11,301 nt of DNA from Bacillota bacterium. GTDB taxonomy: Bacteria; Bacillota; Clostridia; Lachnospirales; Lachnospiraceae. Below the pieces are notes generated by a model that was not told where the DNA came from, made no database searches, and was given only the letters and a program-made list of their open reading frames with translations. Location of the stretch: NCBI GenBank assembly GCA_023434365.1, contig JAEYSV010000005.1:1-11301 (forward strand), written 5' to 3'. Both the position numbers and the translations under genes were made by a program. Below, piece after piece: positions 1-6,274 of this stretch (positions are counted from its first letter, which is position 1; each line of letters opens with the position of its first letter).

Positions 1-268
1 CAGGGCCAAAGTGCCAACGACTTCATACAGTTGCTCATTGAACTATGTCTTGTATCACTTTAATTTACTTTGTAATTGTGCAAATTGACTAAGCCAAGTT
101 TTCTGAAGGGCTTTTGACGCCCTAATCTCTATAGGGAATAGCTTTATAATTGCCTATAACATAATAATGCTCCGCAAGCGAAACACTTTTTATTGAAAAA
201 TATTAATTAAATGATGAAGTATGTCGATATATATTCTGTAAACTATACTTGAACCGGAGGTATTAGAC
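1..268. other. Unassigned edge region upstream of cheV
   Basis: No gene could be assigned here. The + strand frame starting at base 1 stays open to a TAA at 61-63 and reads QGQSANDFIQLLIELCLVSL, which could be the end of a gene lying outside the window. A minus-strand frame over about 160-1 also reads protein-like (ending KTWLSQFAQLQSKLK, then FNEQLYEVVGTLAL) but is broken by two stops, so it could be a decayed fragment. Neither is identified. Bases 107-158 can form several mutually exclusive hairpins: AGGGC 107-111 with GCCCT 119-123, CCCTA 120-124 with TAGGG 132-136, and TATAGG 130-135 with CCTATA 153-158. Confidence 0.35.
204..230 (+). promoter_or_regulatory. Possible sigma-D (FliA)-type promoter for cheV
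   Basis: TAAT at 204-207 is followed after 16 nt by TCGATAT at 224-230. This resembles the motility sigma factor pattern TAAA-N15-CCGATAT, with one mismatch in each box. No good TTGACA/TATAAT pair was found close to the gene. The match fits a chemotaxis gene, but the -35 box is poor, so this is tentative. Confidence 0.3.
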
Positions 269-1171
269 TTGGAATCTAAAATATTATTAGAGAGTGGCAC
301 AAATGAACTAGAAATACTAGAGTTTTCAATTGGCGATTTGCGATATGGGATCAATGTTGCAAAAGTAGTTGAAATCATTCAGTATAGTAAACCAACTATA
401 ATTCCAAACACACACCCTTCTATTGAGGGAATATTTATGCCAAGAAATGAGATTATTACTGTTCTTGATTTAGCAAAACATTTGAATATAAATCACACTA
501 CTCCTGAAAAACGTCATATGACAATTATTACTAATTTCAATCAAGTGTTAGTAGGTTTTCACGTAGGTGCTGTTAATGGTATTCACAGAGTTTCCTGGGA
601 AAGTATTACGAAACCAGAAGCTACGATTAACGGTAGTGGTAACGGAATTGCTACCGGAATTCTAAAAATGAAAGATGATCTAATTGTTATATTGGACTTT
701 GAAAAAATTGTTTCCGATGCAAGTCCTGCTACTGGAATGAATATTGATACGATAAAAAAGATGGGACCTAGAGAAAGAAATAATAAACCTATTTTAATTG
801 CAGAGGATTCTCCAATGCTTGAAAAAATACTGAATGACTGTTTGACGGAAGCGGGCTATACCAATCTTACCATTGTAAATAATGGATTAGAAGCTTGGAA
901 TAAACTGAGAGAATATAAAGAATCAGGCCTGCCATTGGAACAACAGGTGAGTTTAGTATTAACGGACATTGAAATGCCTCAGATGGATGGGCATCATTTA
1001 ATCAAATTAATCCGTGATGATTATGAATTAAGTCATTTGCCAATTATCGTGTTCTCGTCTCTTGTAAGCACTGATATGAAGAAAAAAGGAGAGGCATTAG
1101 GAGCAACTGCTCAAATATCCAAACCAGAAATTGGACAATTGGTAGAAACTTTGGATCGATATGTTATTTAA
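269..1171 (+). CDS. cheV: Chemotaxis coupling protein CheV (CheW domain + response-regulator receiver)
   Basis: The product (300 aa) is a cytoplasmic adaptor that links methyl-accepting chemotaxis receptors to the CheA kinase. Its receiver domain is phosphorylated by CheA and is thought to act in adaptation. Residues about 12-155 form a CheW-like domain (start EILEFSIGDLRYGINVAKV). Residues about 173-300 form a receiver with the acidic pocket E179/D180, phospho-acceptor D233 in LTDIEMPQMDG, S263 at the conserved Thr/Ser position and K285 in the SKPE motif, so it should be phosphorylatable. Length is normal for CheV. The start is TTG at 269, placed 8 nt after GGAGG (256-260), and no better ATG lies nearby. 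No other chemotaxis gene is in the window, so it is a stand-alone copy here. A sigma-D-like promoter may lie at 204-230. Confidence 0.95.
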   Translation: MESKILLESGTNELEILEFSIGDLRYGINVAKVVEIIQYSKPTIIPNTHPSIEGIFMPRNEIITVLDLAKHLNINHTTPEKRHMTIITNFNQVLVGFHVGAVNGIHRVSWESITKPEATINGSGNGIATGILKMKDDLIVILDFEKIVSDASPATGMNIDTIKKMGPRERNNKPILIAEDSPMLEKILNDCLTEAGYTNLTIVNNGLEAWNKLREYKESGLPLEQQVSLVLTDIEMPQMDGHHLIKLIRDDYELSHLPIIVFSSLVSTDMKKKGEALGATAQISKPEIGQLVETLDRYVI

Positions 1172-1185
1172 TTAATCATAGTAAT

Positions 1186-1223
1186 AAGCAGGAGTACGCT
1201 GTAAGAACAGAGTAACCCTGCTT
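1186..1223. terminator. Weak hairpin between converging cheV and the DUF6465-like gene
   Basis: AAGCAGG (1186-1192) pairs with CCTGCTT (1217-1223) across a 24-nt loop, between two convergent genes. There is no T-run on either side, so it is a poor Rho-independent terminator. It is listed because nothing better exists in this 66-nt gap. Confidence 0.25.
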
Positions 1224-1237
1224 GTTATCCATGTTGC

Positions 1238-1438
1238 TTACTCTAATGAAAGTTTGCCACATTCTATTTCATTTATCACGAAATAGACGGCATTCTCCTC
1301 AGGTTTTACATAGAGATTAAGCGTATTAATATCTTTGACTTTGTTCCCTTGTTTACACCATAAGGTTTTTACTTTATCAATGAGTGTTTTATTTTCGTAT
1401 TTTTGGTTATCAAATTCAATATATGTAGCGGTTTTCAT
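1238..1438 (-). CDS. Small DUF6465-family-like protein of unknown function
   Basis: This is a 66-residue protein starting MKTATYIEFDNQKYENKTL and ending in NEIECGKLSLE. The layout (short beta-rich start, a lysine-rich middle LIDKVKTLWCKQGNKVKDI, then LNLYVKPEENAVYFVIN) matches what I recall of DUF6465 proteins, which are common in Lachnospiraceae and have no known function. There is no signal peptide or membrane segment, so it is probably cytoplasmic. ATG at 1438 was chosen because AGGAGG sits 6 nt upstream of it. A longer reading from TTG at 1456 would put the ribosome site inside the coding region. The gene is convergent with cheV and divergent from the 1702 gene, so it is probably monocistronic. 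An inverted repeat upstream (1481-1499) may be its operator. Confidence 0.8.
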   Translation of the reverse strand: MKTATYIEFDNQKYENKTLIDKVKTLWCKQGNKVKDINTLNLYVKPEENAVYFVINEIECGKLSLE

Positions 1439-1701
1439 AAAACTACCTCCTGTCAATTTGGTTTTGAATTACTTGTATATCCGTTAAGATACTTAACGGT
1501 ATATATGATATTACAAAAATTGGAAAAAATCAAGGCATATATTTATTCCTTACCGAGCGTAATCAGATAAGGGATTGGCGAACAAGTACGAACGGCGTAC
1601 TTAAATAGGTTGCAAACATTGAAATGATAGAAATGGTGCTCATTTTTATATCAGTTCATTTGTATAGATTGAGATTGTTAATATAGTAGGTGGTGATTGT
1701 T
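1439..1701. other. Divergent intergenic region with dyads; possible structured leader
   Basis: This is 263 nt between divergent starts. Besides the 1481-1499 dyad, TTCCTTA (1546-1552) can pair with TAAGGGA (1568-1574, one G-T pair). AAGTACG (1584-1590) pairs perfectly with CGTACTT (1596-1602) over the loop AACGG. Two adjacent hairpins ahead of the 1702 gene could belong to a structured 5' leader, but I recognise no riboswitch class. Weak -10-like boxes occur at 1663-1668 (TATAGA) and 1679-1684 (TAATAT) without convincing -35 partners. Confidence 0.35.
1481..1499. promoter_or_regulatory. Inverted repeat, possible operator
   Basis: CCGTTAAG-ATA-CTTAACGG is a perfect 8-bp dyad with a 3-bp centre, flanked by TATAT and TATATA that nearly extend it. 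It lies 43 nt upstream of the minus-strand DUF6465-like start, in its promoter zone. A transcription-factor site seems more likely than a terminator because no T-run follows on either strand. No clear -35/-10 pair could be tied to it. Confidence 0.4.
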
Positions 1702-3915
1702 ATGGCACAGTGTAAAGAGTGCGGAAAAGACATTTTGGACAATAGAGAATATTGCACAGACTGTCAGTTAGAAAAGAATAATCAGGAAGATTATCTTGAT
1801 CAGCTTCTTGCTTCAGTGGTAAAAGAGACTGGGGTTTCAAAACAAATCGCTGAATCCTTGACTGAAGAAGAATTAATCCAAATCAGTCAACTTGATAAAG
1901 ACTGGGCTAGCTTGCAGAACTATGCAGATCCAATGCTTTTAGAGCAGGATGTGCAAAATGGGTTACCACAAGAGGGCATTCTTGATGCGGAGGAAGAGAT
2001 AGATTACGAACTGCTGGAAGACCTAAATAGGAAAGAGAAGAATGGAAGAGATAGTGAAGAGCGAAGAGTGAAGAGTGAAGAGAGCATAAGAGATAGTGAA
2101 GAACTAAGAGTGAAGAGCGGAAAAGATAGTGAAGAAGTAAGAGTGAAGAGTGAAGAACGAAACGACAGCGAAGAAGTAAGAGTGAAGAGTGAAGAGATAA
2201 AAAGAGATAGTGAAGAGAGTATAGATAGTGTGGATATTCAAGCGGATAGTGATGAGAGTTACTATGGTGAGAGTATTGGTTTTGAGGTTGCTAATGAATT
2301 TGGTTTGGTTACTGATTTTGTGAGTGATGATATTAGCTATAGTGATGTTCGGAGCGATGAATTTGCGAATAGCGATGTACGGAGCGATGAATTTATGGAT
2401 AGTGCTGTTCTGAGCGATGAATTTGCGGATAGCGATGTTCGGAGCGATGAATTTATGGATAGTGCTGTTCTGAGTGGTGGATTTGAGGATTATGGTGTTC
2501 AGGGTATTCAGGATTTGATGGTTGCTGAGGACGTTGATGCGGAGTTGGAGGCGCATATGGCTGAGGACGTTGATGCCAAGTTGGTGGCGCAGATGGCTGA
2601 GGACGTTGAGGCGGAGTTGGTGGCGCAGCTAAGTGAGAATGACATTGATGCGTTGGTTGAGAATTATATGCAGGATACGATAGGCTTAATGGAACCGGAG
2701 ATGATTGATAGTTTACAGATACAGACGGAGAATCTGGTAAAAGATATGAATGATGAGGAAATGAAGTCTTTAACTGACGAATACGAAGATTATGCTGGTT
2801 TTACTGAGAACAGTGAAAATGATACTAATCCTGAGGTTGAACCGGATAAATTTGATGATATTATGGATTTGCTTAGTAAAATGGAATCTGCGGATGTGGA
2901 AGATATGATGGAATTTAATGAGAGTGATTCCTTTGTGTCAACTGTGGAGGAACCGATTAGTATGGCGTCTAATTATAGTTTTGGTGACGATGAGACTAAT
3001 CAAGCGGTGAGCAATATTAGTGATATTATGGGTAAATCTCTGAGTGCGGTTTCAGATCTAGAGGATGCGGACTTAGAGGCCAGATATCAGGAATTAGTTC
3101 CGCAAGTTGATAAGGCGCTTAACGAAAAGATTGAAAAGCCTGGGTTTTTCAAGCGACTATTTGGAAATGTTCCTCTCAAAGAGGGTGAGTTAAGCGAGGA
3201 AGAACTTGAGCAGAATGAGGAAGTTGAAAAGCAAAAGAAAAATCAACAAAAGCTTGAAGAGAAGGAATTAAAGAAAGCGAAAAAAGAAGAGGCTGACGCA
3301 CTTAAAAAAGCGAATGCAGAGCTTAAGCAAAAGGAGAAGGCAGAGGCAAAAGAGGCAAAGCGTAAGTTGAAAGAAGCCATGAATGTGCCGGTGCCTGGTA
3401 AGATTAATAAGGTTGGAGCTACGATATGTTTTGTCTTTGCTGGTATCATTATAGCTATAATAACCTTGACATCATCTGTGTATCCGTATCAACAGGCAAT
3501 TGATAAAGCACAGAAAGATATGATGGCAGGTAAATATAACAGTGCTTATATTGCATTAAAAGGGCAGCAGATTAAAGAAGAACATAGTGGCTTATACGAA
3601 CAGCTCACATTGATTATGATTGTGAATAAGCAGCTCAATTCTTATTATCGGTATTCTAAACTGGGGATGGAAGCTCAAGCCTTACACTCCCTATTAAAAG
3701 GATTAACTCGCTTTGAGTCTCATTTTAAAGACGCTATTGAATTAGGAGTCGAAGAAGAATTGCTTGGTGTCAAAGCAGAAATTGATAAGTTGCTCAAATC
3801 GGTTTATGGACTGAATCAAGATGAGGTAAAAGAATTACTTCTAATTGAGGATGAGGAATCATATACGAGTAAGGTCAATCTTCTGAGCGAGAAGAAACAA
3901 GCGGTGAAGAAGTAG
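1702..3915 (+). CDS. Zinc-ribbon, repeat-rich, single-pass membrane protein of unknown function
   Basis: I do not recognise a named family for this 737-residue protein. In order it shows: an N-terminal zinc ribbon with C4, C7, C18 and C21; a long acidic, probably disordered linker (about 25-470) carrying three tandem-repeat blocks (116-173, 214-263, 275-310); a KPGFFKRLFGN motif at 479-489; a Lys/Glu-rich coiled coil (about 497-565); one hydrophobic segment (about 571-592); and a helical C-terminal part of about 145 residues. Basic residues before the membrane segment predict a cytoplasmic N-terminus and an extracytoplasmic C-terminus. The layout recalls other zinc-ribbon/membrane/outer-domain Firmicutes proteins such as TcaA, but without visible homology. 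ATG at 1702 follows AGGTGGTGA (1688-1696). GTG codons at 1690 and 1693 lie inside that ribosome site and were rejected. The gene stands alone and ends at a strong terminator. Confidence 0.85.
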   Translation: MAQCKECGKDILDNREYCTDCQLEKNNQEDYLDQLLASVVKETGVSKQIAESLTEEELIQISQLDKDWASLQNYADPMLLEQDVQNGLPQEGILDAEEEIDYELLEDLNRKEKNGRDSEERRVKSEESIRDSEELRVKSGKDSEEVRVKSEERNDSEEVRVKSEEIKRDSEESIDSVDIQADSDESYYGESIGFEVANEFGLVTDFVSDDISYSDVRSDEFANSDVRSDEFMDSAVLSDEFADSDVRSDEFMDSAVLSGGFEDYGVQGIQDLMVAEDVDAELEAHMAEDVDAKLVAQMAEDVEAELVAQLSENDIDALVENYMQDTIGLMEPEMIDSLQIQTENLVKDMNDEEMKSLTDEYEDYAGFTENSENDTNPEVEPDKFDDIMDLLSKMESADVEDMMEFNESDSFVSTVEEPISMASNYSFGDDETNQAVSNISDIMGKSLSAVSDLEDADLEARYQELVPQVDKALNEKIEKPGFFKRLFGNVPLKEGELSEEELEQNEEVEKQKKNQQKLEEKELKKAKKEEADALKKANAELKQKEKAEAKEAKRKLKEAMNVPVPGKINKVGATICFVFAGIIIAIITLTSSVYPYQQAIDKAQKDMMAGKYNSAYIALKGQQIKEEHSGLYEQLTLIMIVNKQLNSYYRYSKLGMEAQALHSLLKGLTRFESHFKDAIELGVEEELLGVKAEIDKLLKSVYGLNQDEVKELLLIEDEESYTSKVNLLSEKKQAVKK
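2047..2220 (+). repeat. In-frame tandem repeat A, RDSEExRVKSEE-type
   Basis: Four units of about 36-42 nt plus a partial fifth encode variants of RDSEERRVKSEE at residues 116-173 of the membrane protein. The DNA is strongly purine-rich on the coding strand, built around AGAGTGAAGAGTGAAGA. Unit length varies by whole codons, so the frame is kept. Alternating acid and base residues suggest a charged, flexible or helical spacer. Confidence 0.85.
2341..2490 (+). repeat. In-frame tandem repeat B, exact 30-nt period
   Basis: Five consecutive 30-nt units start at 2341, 2371, 2401, 2431 and 2461, with a decayed sixth at 2491-2520. They encode ten-residue variants of SDVRSDEFAN and SAVLSDEFAD (residues 214-263). 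Units 2+3 and 4+5 match as 60-nt pairs, so the array grew at least once by dimer duplication. There are no spacers and the frame is open throughout, so it is coding repeat rather than CRISPR. Confidence 0.9.
2524..2631 (+). repeat. In-frame tandem repeat C, 36-nt period
   Basis: Three 36-nt units at 2524, 2560 and 2596 encode AEDVDAELEAHM, AEDVDAKLVAQM and AEDVEAELVAQL (residues 275-310). The following SENDIDALVENYM looks like a decayed fourth unit. The heptad-like spacing of V, L and M suggests amphipathic helix, unlike blocks A and B. Confidence 0.85.
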
Positions 3916-3931
3916 GCTACGCAAATAATCA

Positions 3932-3960
3932 TTGCAATCCAAAGGAAAGTATTTTAATAT
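3932..3960 (+). promoter_or_regulatory. Candidate promoter for hisH-hisF
   Basis: TTGCAA (3932-3937) is followed after 17 nt by TAATAT (3955-3960), each matching the sigma-A consensus at four of six positions. It is the best pair ahead of hisH. Transcription would begin near 3966, inside the left arm of the terminator at 3963-4008, so such transcripts would lose part of that hairpin. Confidence 0.3.
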
Positions 3961-3962
3961 AT

Positions 3963-4008
3963 AAGGAATAAAGAACGAGGATGGTATCGTGTTTCTTTAT
4001 TCCTTTTT
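3963..4008 (+). terminator. Rho-independent terminator of the zinc-ribbon membrane protein gene
   Basis: AAGGAATAAAGAA (3963-3975) pairs perfectly over 13 bp with TTCTTTATTCCTT (3993-4005). An inner CGA/TCG can extend the stem, and a T-rich run follows (TTTTT, then CTTTT). It starts 47 nt after the stop at 3915. It also lies 45 nt ahead of hisH, so it separates the two units or partly attenuates readthrough. Confidence 0.85.
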
Positions 4009-4052
4009 CTTTTCATTTTATTTCTTATCAAATAAACGAAGGATGTGACGAA

Positions 4053-4658
4053 ATGATAGCAATCATTGATTATGATGCAGGAAATCTTAAGAGTGTAGAA
4101 AAAGCATTTGCCTATCTTGGAGTAGAAGCGATGATTACCAGAGACCGCGAGGCGATATTGCAGGCGGACAAAGTTATTCTTCCGGGGGTTGGGGCATTTG
4201 GTATGGCCATGGAAAAACTGCATCGGTATCATCTTGTAGATACAATAAAAGAGGTAGCGGACTCAGGAAAGCCTTTGTTTGGTATCTGTCTAGGGTTACA
4301 GTTGTTTTTTGAATCGAGTGAAGAAAATGAGGGAGTTGAAGGGCTTTCTCTAATGAAGGGTAAGATTCTTCGTATTCCTGATAAGGAAGGACTAAAGATT
4401 CCTCAGATTGGATGGAATGATCTGACGGTGCGACCAGATAGCAGATTATTTCATGGAATAGAGAAGGGTTCTTATGTTTACTTTGTGCATTCCTATTATT
4501 TGAAGGCTGCTATTGAGAGTGATGTTGCAGCGACAACCGAATATAGTACCTGTATTCATGCTGCTGTTGAGAGAGATAATCTATTTGCCTGCCAGTTCCA
4601 TCCGGAAAAGAGTGGAGAAGTAGGACTTAAAATACTGAAAAATTTTGCCGATTTATAG
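4053..4658 (+). CDS. hisH: Imidazole glycerol phosphate synthase, glutaminase subunit HisH
   Basis: HisH hydrolyses glutamine and passes ammonia to HisF, which closes the imidazole ring in histidine biosynthesis and releases AICAR for purine synthesis. The 201-residue product is a class I glutamine amidotransferase of normal length. The triad is C79 in GICLGLQLFF, with H183 and E185 in QFHPEKS. PGVG at 44-47 is the conserved turn near the oxyanion site, and IIDYDAGNLKSV is the typical HisH start. ATG at 4053 was chosen because AAGGATGTGA (4039-4048) precedes it and the protein starts there as in the family. A reading from ATG 3981 would begin in the terminator loop and add 24 unrelated residues. 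hisF follows after 11 nt. Confidence 0.97.
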   Translation: MIAIIDYDAGNLKSVEKAFAYLGVEAMITRDREAILQADKVILPGVGAFGMAMEKLHRYHLVDTIKEVADSGKPLFGICLGLQLFFESSEENEGVEGLSLMKGKILRIPDKEGLKIPQIGWNDLTVRPDSRLFHGIEKGSYVYFVHSYYLKAAIESDVAATTEYSTCIHAAVERDNLFACQFHPEKSGEVGLKILKNFADL

Positions 4659-4669
4659 GAGGAGTAATA

Positions 4670-5434
4670 ATGTTTACAAAACGAATCATACCATGTCTGG
4701 ATGTACACAATGGACGTGTGGTTAAGGGGACTAATTTTGTTAACTTAAGAGACGCCGGTGACCCGGTTTTAGTTGGCGCTGCCTATAATTTGGCTGGAGC
4801 GGATGAATTGGTATTTTTAGATATTACAGCTTCTTCGGATTCAAGAGATATCAAAGTTGATATGGTGCGCAGAGTTGCAGAAACAGTATTCATTCCTTTC
4901 ACGGTAGGCGGAGGGATAAGAAGTGTCGATGATTTTAAGGCCATTTTACGCGAAGGTGCAGATAAGGTGGCGGTGAATACCGCTGCGATTATGAATCCCT
5001 CCTTAATCAGTGATGCTGCCGACAAGTTTGGCAGACAGTGTGTTGTACTCGCTATTGATGCTAAACGTAGAGAGGACGGGTCAGGCTGGAACATCTATAA
5101 AAATGGTGGACGGGTTGACATGGGAATCGATGCAATTGAATGGGCAATGAAAGCCTGTGAATTAGGAGCTGGTGAAATATTAGTGACCAGTATGGATAAA
5201 GACGGTACGAAGGATGGATATGATTTGGAGTTAACACGCATGATTTCAGAAAATGTTAATGTTCCGGTTATTGCATCCGGTGGAGCAGGCAAATTGGAGC
5301 ATTTTTATGATGCACTTACAACAGGAAAAGCCGATGCAGCCCTAGCTGCCTCATTATTCCACTTTAAGGAACTCGAAATCAATGGAGTGAAAGAATACTT
5401 AAGAGAGCGCGGCGTTAGCGTACGCTTACAGTAG
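4670..5434 (+). CDS. hisF: Imidazole glycerol phosphate synthase, cyclase subunit HisF
   Basis: HisF is a (beta/alpha)8 barrel that uses ammonia from HisH to convert PRFAR into imidazole glycerol phosphate and AICAR. The 254-residue product is full length. Catalytic D11 (IPCLDVHNGRVVKG) and D130 (LAIDAKR) are present, as are the phosphate-binding glycines GGG 80-82 and the SGGAG loop near the end, plus D176 in SMDKDGT. The ATG follows AGGAGG (4657-4662), which overlaps the hisH stop codon, so the two subunits are tightly coupled. hisA, often between hisH and hisF in other genomes, is absent from this window. The downstream glycosylase gene begins 12 nt after the stop. Confidence 0.98.
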   Translation: MFTKRIIPCLDVHNGRVVKGTNFVNLRDAGDPVLVGAAYNLAGADELVFLDITASSDSRDIKVDMVRRVAETVFIPFTVGGGIRSVDDFKAILREGADKVAVNTAAIMNPSLISDAADKFGRQCVVLAIDAKRREDGSGWNIYKNGGRVDMGIDAIEWAMKACELGAGEILVTSMDKDGTKDGYDLELTRMISENVNVPVIASGGAGKLEHFYDALTTGKADAALAASLFHFKELEINGVKEYLRERGVSVRLQ

Positions 5435-5446
5435 ATAGGAATTGTT

Positions 5447-6151
5447 ATGATAGAATTGATTGAAGCATCTTATCAACCATTTTTTACGGAGGAACGAATT
5501 CAGCGGTTAGAAGAGATTGAAGTACAGATAGGCAGCGAATTTACACCTGTGAGAGAGCGCATTTTTCACGCTTTGTCGACAGACTTGTCAACGAAAAAGG
5601 TGGTTTGGTTAGGCCAGGATCCTTATTTTCAGCCAGGAGTTGCCAATGGTAGATCATTTCAACCGGCAAACCTTGTGAACTGGTCACAGAAGTTTAGCCA
5701 GGTTTCGTTAAAAAACATTATCAGACTTGTCTATGCGAGTATGAACGACATAACCTCTTATCAGGAGATTCCTACGTATAAACAGGTGTTAGCGCAGATT
5801 GAGAGTGGTGCATTTATGATAAAACAGCCTAGGGAATGGTTTGATTCGTTAGAGAGCCAAGGGGTGATGTTTTTGAATGCGTCCTTGACATGTCGAGTAA
5901 ATGAGCCAAATAGTCATAAAAAATTGTGGGAACCCTTGATGCAGGAACTTTTATCGTATATTGGACAGGCAAGACCGGACTTAATCTGGTTTTTGTGGGG
6001 GACAGAAGCAATGAGTAAAAGGGAATGGATTCAGGAAGGGGTATTCTACCAAAGTAGACATCCAATGATGTGTTCTGTCAAATACGAGGAAGACTTTTTG
6101 AAGTCTCGTTGTTTTGTAGAAACAAAAGAGATGATCAATTGGTTAGGGTGA
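5447..6151 (+). CDS. Divergent uracil-DNA glycosylase, family 1 (Ung-like)
   Basis: The product (234 aa) should excise uracil from DNA to start base-excision repair. The water-activating motif reads GQDPYF (56-61), with catalytic D58 and thymine-excluding Y60. Stacking F71 lies in NGRSF. N144 in LNASLTCRV matches the uracil-reading Asn. S156-H157 and WFLWGTEA (181-188) also fit the family. H205 matches the catalytic His of the HPSPLS loop, but that loop reads HPMMCS here, and the usual His after PY is Phe. Length matches bacterial Ung. It is clearly related to Ung but distant, so activity on uracil is likely rather than certain. Its ribosome site (AGGAAT) is weak. It starts 12 nt after hisF and probably shares its transcript. 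Confidence 0.85.
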   Translation: MIELIEASYQPFFTEERIQRLEEIEVQIGSEFTPVRERIFHALSTDLSTKKVVWLGQDPYFQPGVANGRSFQPANLVNWSQKFSQVSLKNIIRLVYASMNDITSYQEIPTYKQVLAQIESGAFMIKQPREWFDSLESQGVMFLNASLTCRVNEPNSHKKLWEPLMQELLSYIGQARPDLIWFLWGTEAMSKREWIQEGVFYQSRHPMMCSVKYEEDFLKSRCFVETKEMINWLG

Positions 6152-6198
6152 TTTTAACCACTGCAGTAGAATTTTTGTGAATAATTTTAGTAACATAA

Positions 6199-6217
6199 GA
6201 AATTGTAAAGCAATTTC
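6199..6217. repeat. Short hairpin, first of a hairpin series
   Basis: GAAATTG (6199-6205) pairs with CAATTTC (6211-6217) over the loop TAAAG, 48 nt past the glycosylase stop. No T-run follows. It is the first of six inverted repeats in about 210 nt. Confidence 0.5.
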
Positions 6218-6227
6218 CTTGTATGAA

Positions 6228-6274
6228 ATAAAAAGTGTCTTTGCTTTCAGGAATGAGAGCAAAGACACTTTTTT
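6228..6274. terminator. Strong bidirectional Rho-independent terminator
   Basis: AAAAGTGTCTTTGCT (6231-6245) pairs perfectly with AGCAAAGACACTTTT (6258-6272). Three inner pairs can extend it to about 18 bp. The right arm ends in TTTTTT (+ strand) and the left flank is an A-run (T-run on the minus strand). It can end both the hisH-hisF-glycosylase transcript and the convergent activase transcript. Confidence 0.93.

Noticed and set aside
107..268. A riboswitch (for example cyclic-di-GMP) upstream of cheV
   Set aside because: I looked for the conserved core of known classes and found none. Only short alternative hairpins are present.
190..378. 62-codon minus-strand frame overlapping the cheV start
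   Set aside because: It overlaps the CheW domain coding region and lacks a ribosome site and family-like features.
1439..1456. Six-residue extension of the DUF6465-like protein from TTG
   Set aside because: The extension overlaps the AGGAGG site that serves ATG 1438.
2341..2490. Regular 30-nt periodicity resembling a CRISPR array
   Set aside because: Units are adjacent without unique spacers, all are in one open frame, and no cas genes are nearby.
2104..2556. 150-codon minus-strand open frame across the repeat blocks
   Set aside because: It is antisense to the membrane-protein gene and is open only because the in-frame repeats lack the relevant stop. The predicted protein is low-complexity, and the sense frame has a ribosome site and recognisable domains.
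3981..4052. 24-residue N-terminal extension of HisH
   Set aside because: It begins in the loop of a strong terminator, has no ribosome site, and HisH family proteins start at MIAIIDYDAGN.
4783..5292. Minus-strand open frames inside hisF
   Set aside because: They are antisense shadows of a full-length, well-conserved gene with no ribosome sites of their own.
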